Source: Gonium pectorale
Taxonomy: Eukaryota; Chlorophyta; Chlorophyceae; Chlamydomonadales; Volvocaceae
NCBI GenBank assembly: GCA_001584585.1
Contig: LSYV01000002.1
Location: 4,441,040-4,505,039 of the forward strand
Length of the DNA stretch: 64,000 nucleotides
Reading direction: 5' to 3'
The notes below the pieces were generated by a model. That model had not been told where the DNA came from and did not search any database. It was given only the letters and a program-made list of their open reading frames with translations. The translations under genes were made by a program, and so were the position numbers. The number at the start of each line of letters is the position of its first letter. The stretch's first letter is position 1. Below are positions 48,991 to 60,500 of the stretch, piece by piece.

Positions 48991-49802
48991 AAATTTTGTC
49001 AGATTCAACCGAGTTCTGGACAGGAAGCTATTGTAGAGCTGAGATCCCTGCCTACCCTTGCAGAGAAATCACCATCAAATGCTAGGTGCACAAGTGTGTT
49101 CTGAATTTGCCATTCCTCATGGCAGACACATTCCATACCGTATGCCACATGCAGATACGGCAGGCACTCGTACGACATGTGACTCGGATGTGGACTTGTA
49201 CCGCAACCCAAAGGAACCTGAGGAGCCGGTCAAGCATCGGTATCGCTAACGGGCACAAGCGTTCCACTGGCAGAAATACCTATGCCACGAAAGGGCTGTG
49301 TGCAGCTACCCAAAAATCCGGCCGAAGGTTGCACCGGCGCGTGGCAGCACCCCAGCTCGTGTTCAGTGGAAATTTGCACAGACGGCCATGCGATCGCCTG
49401 CACATCTAATCATGGCAACGCAAGCTTCTCGCAAGGCGCTGGCGTCTGATACGGCGGCCACAGTGCTGAAAGGCAGCTGCAGCGGAGAGCTGCCCGCCTC
49501 GCAGCGCCAAAGCCAATCCACTTGTTGCTCCCGCGCCTGTGCACGACTCAAGCCCACAGCTCACCAATTCACACCACCATGCAGACGACCTAAACCTACG
49601 CTATGGCAGGCGACTTCGAAGGGTGCGAGGACCTACAAAAGCGACCTAACTGTACTATGATCTTGGAAGCTCGCTGCACGTGTGCCCCACGCTACGCTAC
49701 ATTGGAGCCTAAAACCCCGGTCCCGGTAGGCTAACGGCACCCTGACAGCACTGCGAGGACTGCATTTCCAACGCCTCCGGCCCAGGACGCCCCGGCTCCA
49801 GC
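48991..49802. other. Intergenic stretch between the UBC9-like and Rossmann-fold genes
   Basis: It contains the 3' UTR of the UBC9-like gene and upstream DNA of the Rossmann-fold gene. No gene-like frame is visible and no minus-strand TGTAA was found. Confidence 0.45.
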
Positions 49803-51516
49803 TCACACATCCTCAAGTGGCAAGTACTTCTTGGCCTGATCGCGTACTTTCCTGCAATGAGCGCGGACACAAAGCAAGCCACAAGCCATGAGTCCGTAAT
49901 ATCCGGACGAGACAATGACCCACAACAGGCGTTGTTGGTGTGGTGACCCCCAAGGACGAGCCCTACACCTGGGGCTAGCGCACCTCTCGTACGCGGCTGG
50001 GTCCTTCTTGAGGATCTCGTACGCGGGTTGCTAAGAGGGAAGGGACAGCGGTCAGTACCGTCTACATGAGCCATGCGTCACGCAAAAAGAGGACCCCGTG
50101 ACACCGCATGCTGTTGATCCTCCAGACACCCCGCCCAGCGGCAGATGCGCCGCGCACCAGACGAGTTTGCTGCTTCCCGTGCAACAGGCATGCTCGAGTC
50201 CAAAGCACAAACTGCGCAGCTGGGTGACCCCGAGCCCTCCTTGATATGCCCGCTGCGACGAGCAGACCACAATGCCTGTACCTGCTCGTCCACGGCTCCT
50301 CAAGACCCACCTGAGCGGGCGAGTAGATGTTGGGTGTGATGAGCAGCTCCTGGATGCCCATCAGAATCTGCAGCCACGGTGATGGGCCAGGTATCCACCG
50401 TGCTCTCCGCGTCAACACGACAAGCCCATACACCACACGCTTAGGTTTGTTGGGAAGTGTGCGGCAAGTATGTTACTTGCGGCGGAAAGAGGATGCAGCA
50501 CAACTCCAAGATCGAGCACTGGATTTGGGTATTAAGATACTGATGTGCCGGATGTTGACAATTCGATCCTCATGCCGCAAAGCTAACGTACCTGGGAGAT
50601 TGAGATGCTCGGCGCCCACTGGCCTCCAAGATCAGAGTCGTTGCATAGCAACGACAGGCACACCTAGCCGCTCGGCACACATGCCATCAGTTCGGCATAA
50701 GCAAGCTACAATTGGTGAGACAACTCACCTTGCCAGTCGGATACACGTTCCTGTAACCGGTGCGGGACATGGAAGTGGTTGATCACCGTTTTGAGGGTAC
50801 CTGGCCGCACGCCCCCATACCGGCATTTTATCTGACGGGGACCACCGCCCACGTTCATGCTGCCAAGGCGCAGTCCCCAGAAGCGCTTCCTCTCAGCAGG
50901 GCACATGGCTGCCCAGACCCGGCATTGTCAGTTTGCAATCGCGTTCTACTACTCACGGGTGGAAGAAGCCAGCGGGGAATGAGCACACTGGCGGCTCCAC
51001 CGGGTAACTGTCAGGAAACGTGATGGTGACTGGGTAGGATCCACCCTCCCAGGAAGAGTCTGTTGGGCCCGGAACAAAGCAGTGCCACGTTCGCAGGTCA
51101 ACACTCCCTGCGATCGGGGCGTGTTGCGAACGGGCGTCAGAGAGTGGCGGCAGTGTACGGTGGCGGCAGTGTGCGGATGAGTACGGTAGGCAGTAGCCGC
51201 CCTACGCACCCTGAAGGATGCGGCCCAAATTAGGGTAGAAGTGCTTCGCCAACTGAACTCAGCAAGTACTCGAGGCAAAATCAGCTGTCGGCCATGTCCT
51301 TCTCCCCGTTATGTGTCGACCCTGAGCACCCTGACCCCTCACCATCGTCCTTAGTCGCCGGCTTGGCAACGAACCCGAATTGCCTTGGGGAGGCGAGCGG
51401 GAAGCGGTTTAGTGGCGTGGCAGGGCACGCCATGATTTCACGGCACTTCCCAGTCACCTATTTTTTCTGAAAAGCTTCCGTTCCTCTAGAAGCCGCTTGT
51501 CAGCCGTAGATGACAT
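49803..51516 (-). CDS. UBC9-like SUMO-conjugating E2 enzyme
   Basis: Nine small exons on the minus strand give about 165 residues, close to the 158 of human UBC9. Exon 1 starts at the ATG 51516-51514 (MSSTADKRLLEERKLFRKN). Then come QFGFVAKPATKDD; SSWEGGSYPVTITFPDSYP; VEPPVCSFPAGFFHP; NVYPTGK, completing the HPN motif; VCLSLL with the catalytic Cys; ILMGIQELLITPNIYSPAQ, almost identical to UBC9; and the end AYERKVRDQAKKYLP. E2 enzymes of this class pass SUMO from the E1 to target lysines. Odd points: exon 3 (VQLAKHFYPNLGRILQ) does not resemble the usual NLMxWxCxIPGKxG stretch although it keeps the length, and the segment after the Cys (CNDSDLGGQWAPSIS) is longer. It may be a divergent paralogue. 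Confidence 0.8.
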
Positions 51517-51716
51517 GAGCCCCAGTTAGGTCTTCCTGAAACCTCTAGAGTGGCTGATTCAAAACGTCGTCGCTCAGCTGTCGCGGCTTCCGCTTTTCCG
51601 GTTGGTTCACTGCTCCTGTATCCCTATGAAGTCACAAGACCGTAAACCAATTGTGTTGACGGCTTGAGACGGACAGCGACGATGGGACCACTGGAGAGTG
51701 AGCTGTAAGTAGTTAT
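51517..51716. promoter_or_regulatory. Upstream region of the UBC9-like gene
   Basis: About 200 bp lie between the UBC9-like ATG and the polyadenylation signal of the upstream minus-strand gene, so the promoter probably lies here. No clear TATA box in the right orientation. Confidence 0.3.
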
Positions 51717-51721
51717 TTACA
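51717..51721 (-). terminator. Polyadenylation signal TGTAA (minus strand) of the mutase gene
   Basis: TTACA on the plus strand lies about 355 nt beyond the stop codon at 52077-52079. Confidence 0.45.
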
Positions 51722-52076
51722 GCGCTTTATATTATGTAAGGTATGTGAAGACATTCTAGTCGCCGGGAAACGGCAACGCGCGATACCAATACGGATGCGC
51801 GGCACGGGTACGGGTACTACGTGGATGCCCACCAACGCGGCAATCGAAAGATGAAAAAAGTGACAGATGTGCACGCGAAGTAGGCGGCCCCGTGCGCTGC
51901 CTGATGTCGGGCCTCATCTGCAGTTCACCCATCCCCACCCCGTGACCCCGATCCGCTGACTCTTCACAGTCCGCAACAGCTTGCAACGCAGTCCTGGCCC
52001 TTGCAACATAAAAACGGAGCTGGATCCCCTTACATGGACAAAAGCGCAGCGCCCGCAGCACTGGTTAGGCCTCAAG

Positions 52077-55000
52077 TCAGGCCTCGATGCGCGGGACGCT
52101 CCAAACGTTGCCCGTCGCACAGGTCAACGCCTCGGCCACGATGTGGACATCGGTACTGCTCGCGGCGCCGGCTCCGTACACCCAGCCGCCGCCACGCCAC
52201 GCCGCCGGCAGCTCTCCGGCCGCCAGCGACCCCGCCGCCAGCTTGTCACTCATCACTGCGGGCATCCCCGCTGCGCCGCGCCCCAGACCCCTGCTGCCGC
52301 TCCCCGCATCCGCTCCCAGCCGCGGCATCGCCAGCACCAGCTTCTTGTCCCCACCCAGAACGTCCAGAATCCGTTTGGCCAGCGCCGCCGTGAGCTCCAG
52401 ACCTCGATGCGCGGCCCCTACACCCGCTGCCGCCCCAGCCGACTCCGGTCCATCCTCACCGGACGGCAGCGCCACTACAACGTGACGCGCGGCGTCGATC
52501 AGCGGTGCCGCGCGCTTGAACGCCTCCAGTCCCACGTCGCCGCTTGCGCCGCCGCCGGCGGCATCAAAGCCTGAGGCGTATGCGTCCACCGCAACCTCGC
52601 TTGGCATCGCCTCCTCCAGGGGACCGGCCGGCGCCGGCGCATGCGCAGACGGTGCCGGGGCGGCGCCGGCGGCCGCCAGCGCGTCGGCGTGCAAGGTGGC
52701 GAAGAGGTAGTCCGCGGCTGCCATTGCGCCGCGCAGCATCAGGTCCTCTGCGTCCGCCAGGTCACCGGCCAGGGCGGCGGCGCCCGCGGCTGTGTGCACG
52801 TGGCCGGGGGTGGTGGCGCCGCTGACCACCAGCGCCTGACGGACGTCGCAACAGCGGGACGGCAGGGTGAGTAGATTGCGCCGGATGGCAGCCGGATGGG
52901 TGTAGCTGCTTCGCCGCAAGGGTACAAAATAATTCGCTTATCATGAGGTAATCAGGATAGTACAAGGAAGACACAAGACATTTCCAGGATGGGGGAATTG
53001 CGGGGTCGTAAGGCCGCGGGGCCTAGTGGTGAAGTGATGGCTAATGAACCAATGCGTATGACGCAGGCAACGCCCGAGCTGGAACATAATCAGATCCCAT
53101 GAGCCTCACGCCATGTGTGTACCCCTTCATGACACCCAGCCGTGCCATGCGCTACCGCTAGGTGCACAGTCCTGGCCCGACTCGAAGCACCCGGACTCGC
53201 CCGCATCAGCCTCGCCAGCTCCGGCTCGCCGCCGCCCGCCCCTGCGGCTGCCACGGGTGCGCCCTGAGCCCCGCCTGTCCCTCCCGCCTGCCCCTCGAAG
53301 GGTGAGGGTGCGGGCGGCTCCAGCACCGCCACGTCCAGGGGCGGCGCCCCCAGCAGGCTGACCCCCAGGTAGTAGCGGCGCAGGGGGGCCAGGCTGGCGT
53401 CCAGCTCATACACCAGGGGGGCGCCCACGGGGATCTCCACAGACATGATGTCCTGCCGGGTGCGGTGGGAGCAAAGCGAGCGCGGAAGGGACCGAGTGAG
53501 AGTAAGGGGAGGGCAAGGCGGTGAGACGGCCGTCGAAAGTTGATGCGCCCTGCGCTCTGCGGTGCGGCTGAGCGGTGCGGTGCGGCAAGTGGCAGTTGAC
53601 GAGCGCGACGCGATGGGCTAGCTGGGTGCGCATGCAGGCGCAGCGGGTGAGCCGGTGCACAGCCGTTGTCACAGCATGTGACCACCGCACACCGCACATG
53701 CCCCCACCGACACATGCCCTGTCGCCGCAGAAAGCCCTCAGCCCTACCCGCAACGCATCGACTCACCCGCCCACCTAAACCAATTAGCCCGTACCTGCCT
53801 AAGTCTGCCCAGGCTGCCCAAATGCCACCTGCCCAATCCTGCCCCAGGCCCACCCTGGCTCAAGCCCCGGGCCCACCGTGTCGCTGATGCCGTCCAGGTG
53901 CTTGACAATGCCGCGCAGGCTGTTACCGTGAGCCGCCACCAGCACACGCCGGCCGCGGGACACGGCCGGTGCGATGTCGCTCCGCCAGAACGGCAGGATG
54001 CGGGCCACACAATCCTGCAGAGGAGGGGTAGGCGAGGCGGGGCGCTGTTGAACGAACGCTCGTAGGGGGCGCAACGCGAAATCGGATCCGGGCTGGTGCT
54101 CGGACCGGAACTGCTGCGCAATTACCCGCGGCAGCGTCGACATGACACTGCGCCGGTATGTGCCGCCATGCCGGTCCGAGCTTACATTGTATCGTAAGAG
54201 TCTGGTCATAGATATTGGTGGGATTGAGGGCCGGCTGCCGAGTGCCAAACACGACTCGACACGCCAAGGCCCCACCCAAGACAGCGCCGGGCCGGGCCGG
54301 GGAAGGGATTAGGGGCGTTAATGAGAGCGCTCGGCAAGGCCAGGCTCGCCACAGAGCCCGGCCTCCTGCCTGCAGACGGCTGCGTCAGCCCCGCCCGCCC
54401 CGAAGGCGCACCTGCAGGCTCTCCGCGGCGGGCAGGTCTCTCTCACTCAGCTGTGAGTAGCGAGGGTCGTAGCGCGGGTGCCGCGGATCCGTCAGCTCCA
54501 GGGGGGGTGGAGGGGTGGAGTAGCTGCGGCGCCAGATGTGCACCTGCCCACGGGTGGCGAGGGTTGCGGGGCTGTGGACTGGCGGTTTTAGGGTTTGCAC
54601 CGAATGCTGCGCACTAGGGAGCCACATCTCACATCCTTACGCCAGAAGCCCAATTTTTCTGTGCAATATAGTCCCACCTTACGAGCCGCAAAGCAATGCA
54701 CATGACGCATCTTGAGAGCTTCCAGGCTGTTTGCAAACGTATACCGGAACGACACTGCTCCTGCGTCCCTCCATCCCATAACTCTTCTTAAACCCACCTG
54801 TTCCTCTCCGTGCTGGGCTGCCGTCTCGGCCTTGTTGAGCCCCTGGAGGCCCCCGTAGTGACGCTCGTTCAGCCTCCAGCTCTTGACCTGCGCTCGCGCA
54901 ACGGCGTCAGGAGGGTCGCGGTGTTAACTGTGGTGGCCCATTGTGACTTGTCACTTCAAGAGCAGTACCCAGAAGAGCGGCCATGCCCCCAGCGCCCTTG

Positions 55001-55875
55001 CTGCCAGGACTCCCTCGATGGCCGTGCATCCCACCCCACCCTGCTCAGCCAAATGCGCATGCTCTTTTGCCAGCTCCTATGGGGCTCTGCTTCGACCCTG
55101 CCTGCCCAATGCAGCCCCGTTTGCGCCTGGCAACGGTCAACAGTGCCAGGCAGGCAGGTGCGGCGGCCACACCGCCAGGTGCGTCCGCGGATGCGCCCCT
55201 CCCCCTCAAGCCTAGTCGCCCGCCCGCCCCCGCCCGGTCGCCTCACCTCGGGAACATACAGTGCGTCCATGGCGTCCTCCATCAGGTGCAGGGTGCGGAT
55301 GGCGCGCTGGGGGCAAGGTGTAAGAGCGAATCGCAGTCGTGGGCTCGGGTGCAGGTCCAGGTGCGGTCCATGGGCTCGGGTTCATGGCGGAGCGGGAGGG
55401 GCCGGGTGTGGCAAGCGGCCAAGCAGTTCGTGCCCTCGCTACGCACGTACGTGCCCCGCCCTGCTTGTTATGGGCAGGTGAAGGCACCAATCAGAACCCA
55501 CAGTTGCCCAACTTGGCCCTGCAGCAAGGGCATGAACTCGGTATGCCCTTGTTGCCCCGCCCGCCGCTCCCTCCCGGCCTGGCGGGCCCGCACCTTGAGC
55601 ACCGATGTGAAGGCCAGGTCGAAGCGGAAGCCGTGTGCGTGCAGAAGCGCGCCCGCGGCCGTGGCCTGGCGTCGGCCCTGGGCCGTCAGGTCCACGTCCG
55701 TCCATCCCGTGAAGCGGTTAGCCAGGTTCCACTCGCTTTCGCCGTGGCGCACCAGCACCACCGTGTGGGCAGCGCCGCGGGCTGCGGGCGCTGCAAGGGG
55801 CCCGAACGCACTGCCGACGTTGGGCGAGGTGCTGAGGAGCTGAGCAGCCGCGGCCGCGACAGAACCGGGTTCCAT
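52077..55875 (-). CDS. 2,3-bisphosphoglycerate-dependent phosphoglycerate mutase with long C-terminal extension
   Basis: The ATG at 55875-55873 opens [14 protein letters not shown]; a short N-terminal region precedes the mutase domain. Exons in phase: [20 protein letters not shown] with the phospho-accepting His at about residue 44; [39 protein letters not shown] with the catalytic Glu; a segment with [29 protein letters not shown] with the second His; and [15 protein letters not shown] to YYLGV, where classical dPGM ends near residue 264. The enzyme interconverts 3- and 2-phosphoglycerate. The frame then continues through about 70 low-complexity residues and, by a phase-0 intron (donor near 53130-53175, acceptor near 52845), into a 769-nt exon ending at 52077 with no recognised domain. 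The fusion is inferred: phases fit, and no TGTAA lies between the parts. Two separate genes are the alternative. Confidence 0.75.
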
Positions 55876-56693
55876 CTCCGGATGCTGTGCCGCGCTTCTC
55901 TATCAGCGCAACAGGGATGAGGGAAAAGACGGTCGTGGCGGACCGCAGCATGCGAAGACGAGTTATTGTGCTGTCGTCATCCTTCGTACGTGCAGCTTTG
56001 TGACATATCGCCGATGACATCCTTACATGCTTTGGACTTGTCGTCGTTTACTTTGTCACAAAAAGTGGAGCGACCAGCCCCAGGGAGCCAGGCCGCTGCC
56101 GGGATCCTCGACGTCCCATGCAAGACCTGTGGCGCGCGATCCCAAGTGTTGCTCCAAGGCTACGATTACGTAGCTTGAGTAACGGCGCTGGGCTGCCATG
56201 ATACTTGATATACAGACTTCTTGGGGAGAGGAACGTGCCATGGCCCATGGGTCACTAAGGTTTCAGAACGCCCCCGGCGCATTGCCAACGGTACCGTAGT
56301 TTGCACAGTCGCATATTGCGTTGTAGTTCACTCGTCTGTAGCATGGCCTTGCCCGTCAAAGCTCCATCAGCCATCAACCATCAATCATGGCCCGTATACT
56401 CTTGCGCAATCATTCACATTTTGCCTTATACTACAGCTACGCGATGAGGTACGGTCGGTGACCCACGGGTCGTTTTCTCTTACTTAAGACCACTCATTGG
56501 TAGCGACGGGTACCTTGGACGCCGGGCGGTCTCTGACAGACTGGAATTCCGGTAGAGCAGGATAAGGTGACAGGAAGCGTTCTGTACCAACATCCAAGAG
56601 TGTCAGGGCTGTGGGTTGGACCTCTACGGCACTCCTCAGAGAATAAGGTCAAGCGCAGGCCCATACTGCACTTGATGCGCCTTTAGCTCTGCA
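55876..56693. promoter_or_regulatory. Divergent promoter region, mutase and secretory protein
   Basis: The 818 bp between the mutase ATG (minus) and the ATG at 56694 (plus) contain no supported gene. Both promoters should lie here. No clear TATA box is seen. Confidence 0.35.
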
Positions 56694-57380
56694 ATGGGGC
56701 GCGTCGCCGCCAATATGACTGCACTGCCTTTCCTGGTCTCTTTTCTTTTGGCTTCGCGGCTGCCTGGGCTGGGCGCAGAGGTCGCTGCCGCTCAGCCGGA
56801 GCCCGCGCCCAAACACAGCGCTGCATACTGCCGCGGCGCCGGCCCAGCAATTTCCTACAACGCCGGTGACAGCAGCTGCGGCGGCGCAGAATGGGCGGCC
56901 ACGGGGAAGCCACAGCCGCCGCCCGTCCTGGGCGGCCGCATTGCTGCGTCTGCTGACGGGCCCGCAGTAGCACTGTCGACCCCCTCACCGCCTCCGCGGC
57001 CCCCATCCGTCAGTACAGCGGCATGCGGCGCCGACGACGCCCTTTATACAACCCAAGCGGGGCGCTCCCCGAGCCGCGTCGCGGCCGAGGCGTCGATTGA
57101 CTCGCTGACGGTCGAGCCACCGGTCCGCGACGCCGCCGATGGCTCCCCCGTCACGGCGGAGCCGCCGGCGCCCGCGCAGCTGCATCATGAGCCCAAGGCG
57201 AATTTAAGCGCCGCGGAGGCGGCCTCGGTTGAGGCAGCCGGTGCGAGGGCGGCTCTTCGGCAGCCGAGCCCGCGCTCGCGCTCGGCCTTCGACGGGTTCC
57301 CGGGCTTGCCTTGGTCCTATGTCGTGGGCCTAGGACTCCTCGGACTCATCGCGTTATATCAGTACAGGTGGGAACGGTAA
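56694..57380 (+). CDS. Single-exon type I membrane protein, unknown
   Basis: An intron-free frame encodes 228 residues. The N-terminus has a hydrophobic stretch like a signal peptide (MTALPFLVSFLLASRLPGLG, at residues 8-27), followed by a likely cleavage region GLGAE. The middle is Pro/Ala/Ser-rich and disordered, with three Cys in the first 100 residues. A single membrane segment near the C-terminus (YVVGLGLLGLIALY) is followed by the short tail QYRWER. I recognise no family. Lack of introns is unusual among its neighbours. The stop is only 142 bp before the P450 start. Confidence 0.6.
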   Translation: MGRVAANMTALPFLVSFLLASRLPGLGAEVAAAQPEPAPKHSAAYCRGAGPAISYNAGDSSCGGAEWAATGKPQPPPVLGGRIAASADGPAVALSTPSPPPRPPSVSTAACGADDALYTTQAGRSPSRVAAEASIDSLTVEPPVRDAADGSPVTAEPPAPAQLHHEPKANLSAAEAASVEAAGARAALRQPSPRSRSAFDGFPGLPWSYVVGLGLLGLIALYQYRWER

Positions 57381-57431
57381 ATAGGAGCGGCATGAGCCCT
57401 GATGCGCTGTGCCAGGTGTCACTCTGCCTCG

Positions 57432-57436
57432 TGTAA
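57432..57436 (+). terminator. Polyadenylation signal TGTAA of the single-exon gene
   Basis: TGTAA lies 52 nt after the stop codon and 87 bp before the P450 ATG, which supports two separate transcripts packed closely. Confidence 0.6.
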
Positions 57437-57522
57437 TCCCGCTTGCAAGCACCCGTCTCCCCGGTAATTGCCACGACACGTTGTCGACATACAGACTAAG
57501 ATTACCACACATAAGGTCGGCA

Positions 57523-60500
57523 ATGGTGCACTGGGTGCCGCTAGTTGAGTCCCTCCTGCGACGCTTGTTGGCCCTGTTCAGCCGCCCCAAGTACGACCTG
57601 GACAAGATCCCCGGGCCCTGGCGGGAGGCCCTGCCCCTGCTGGGCAACGTCCTGCCGCTGCTGCGACCCGATTTTCACCGCGTGGTGCTGCAGTGGGCAG
57701 ACCAGTATGGCGGCATCGTGCGGTGAGCAGTTGGGGGCGGAGCAATCCGCATGTGACCCATGGGTCATTCCGCCTCCGAGCTGGTGCGGGAGGGCCATGA
57801 CAGCAGTCCCGACCTTGATGGCGCGGGATTGTTGCATTAGAGGCTGCGATTGGCCATGCTTATGGCTGATGGCTGCCTGGTGGCAACCAGCTTATTTCCT
57901 CCATGGACAGGGCCTCTTACCGTCACCCGAAGCTCATCAGCACTGCACTGCCCTGCGTGCATAGCTGAAATCTGGCTCAGTTACCAGTTGTACTTGGCAT
58001 GTGCCAACGGCATGTCCTCCGATCCCTCCGGCTCTGGCCACCTGCACCTCAGCGGCAAGTTCCTTTGGCACGATGGCCTGCTGGTTACGGACCCAGCCGC
58101 CCTGGCCACCATCTGCGGCCGTGGTGAGGGCGCTCTGGACAAGGCCGCGGCGCTGTACTCTCCCATCAACTTCATGTGCACGCCCCACGGCCACTCCAAC
58201 TTGCTCACCAGCCCCGCCGACGAGAAGTGGCGCGCCGTGCGCAAGGCAATCGCACTGTCCTTCTCGTTCGGTAACATTAAAAAGAAGTTCCCAATCATCA
58301 GGTGAAAGAGTACAGGGAAGCAGGGTGTAGGGTAGCGGAAGTACAGGTCGTTCGGATGTGGGGACGGCAAGGGGCAGGTTTGGTGACATTGTTAGAGCTT
58401 GCGAGCACATTTCTGTACACGATTGGCGAAACGAACTGAAACCCTACCCCCGCCTGCCCGCCAGGGAGCGCACTTACGAGCTGGTGGCGTGGCTGCGGCG
58501 GGTGGGCCCCAAGGAGTCAGTGGACGTGGACCAGGCGGCCTTGAAGGTCACCCTGGACGTCATTGGACTGGTGAGCGGCTGGGGCGACGGGCGGGGCATT
58601 TGGTAGGAAGCGCACAGGACGGCAACGGGAGGGAAGCGCGGCTGCAGGAGTGCGGACTGCGCAATGGCGCTGGTTTTCAAAAACGATGCCAGGCTTTACG
58701 GTGCAGCACTGCTGCAAGGAGGGCGAAGGCAAGGGCGGCCCCGATGGAACCCGCACGCGCAGGCGGCGCAGCGGCGTTGCGCGTGCCGAGCGCGCTTGCC
58801 GGCGCGGCCAGGCCCCACTCGCTGCCTGCGCCTGCCGCTTTGGGCCTCCCGCTCGCAACGTCCTGCGCTGCCCCTTCCCAGACCGCCTTCGGTCACGACT
58901 ACGGCTGCGTGCGGCTGGCGGAGGTGCCCCCCAGCCACCTGCTGCGGGTGCTGCCGCGCGCCTTCACGGAGGTCATGCGCCGCATCGCCAACCCCCTGCG
59001 CGCGCTCCTGCCCAGGGCCTTCAAGAACGGACCCAAGGGTGGGCGTCGCGTCGCGTGTGGTTGTCGTATTAAGGGGTATGAGGGATTGCACTAATAAGGG
59101 CCAGTTGCCACTTTGTGTGCGAGGGTGGGGTGCAGGAGCGGGGGGCTGGGTAGCCAATTTAGCGGCTTTCTTTCAACACTTGCGGGTGCGGGGGTAGAGG
59201 TCTGCCCAGCCGAATATGGTGCCTAGCTTCTGACTCTACGAGAAGAGGCTGCAGTGTGACAGGCGCAGGCGGTGCACATTTTGGTGGGTTTCTAGTACAT
59301 CATTGCCTGCGCTTCGTAACCTGCATCACCTCTTTGCTGCCCCCAGGCCACCAGTCGTTCGTGGACTTCCAGGAGCACATGAAGCAGCTGCTGCGGGAGA
59401 TGAAGGCGCGCCCGCCCGGTCGCGGAGACACGGACATCGGGGCACAGCTGTACCGCGTGCTGGAGGCGTCGCGGCTGGAGGCGGAGAAGGCGTCCAAGGT
59501 GGGGGCCGGGGACGGACTAATGGACTCTGCTGCCTGTGGAACGCAATTGTGGCACGGCATAACCCCGTACGCAGTTCTAACCCACATACCTACCCACATG
59601 TGTGTGATCTTTCGTGTCCCAGGCCCAAGGGGGCCGCAAGGTGGTCCCCGCCATTACGGAGGAACGGATCCTGTCGGAGGTAAGCTGAGATACTGCGGGC
59701 TGGGTCGATGCCTGCCAGGGCCGGGCGATGCTCAAGGCGGGTTCAGGCATGGGCCGCGTCATGGGCGCGGTGGGATAGTCGATTGCGATTAGGCCGCTTG
59801 AGTCTGCTCGTCGCAGTTGGCGGTCCCATCAGCATTGCTGAACGAAGGGCCGGCCGGCAACTTCTTCGGGCCCGCTTCCCGATTGGGCCCTTAGATCGGC
59901 ATCCTGTTCGTGGAGGGCTTCGAGACCACCGGGCACACCATCTCGTGGACCCTGTTCAACATCGCCACCACGCCAGGTGGGCAGGGCAGGGGCGTGGGAG
60001 GCTCCGCAGTCTAGCGCGTTTGTCTTCCACATGACCCATCGGGCCAAATCTCCGCTGAGAAGCCGACGGCGGCTATTAGGTTTTCCCCTGGCCTGGCGGG
60101 CGCAGCGCACTTCAGGTGCATGCGTGGGAAGCCGGGCGACTCACAAATCGTGATTCGATCACTGCTCCGCGCCAGCACCACCTCTTGATGCAGCCTGCCT
60201 GCGCTCTGCTGTCCAGCAGTCCAGGCCAGTGACCCTTGATTGTGGAGTCCTAAGACGTGACGCCTCGGTGTGCTCCCCTCTATGCCCCTCCTAGACCTGC
60301 CTTTTTTCCCGTCCCGTTTCGCCCGCGCTCCCTCTCGCCTGCAGGCGTGCAGGAGGCGGCTGCCGCCGAGCTGGCGTCCCTGGGCCTCCTGGTGCGGCCC
60401 CGCGCCGAGGGCGGCCGGGTGGTGGCCCGCGAGCTGGAGCTGGACGATATCAAGCGCATGCCGTATATCACCGCATGCGTGAAGGTACGTCAGGATGCGC

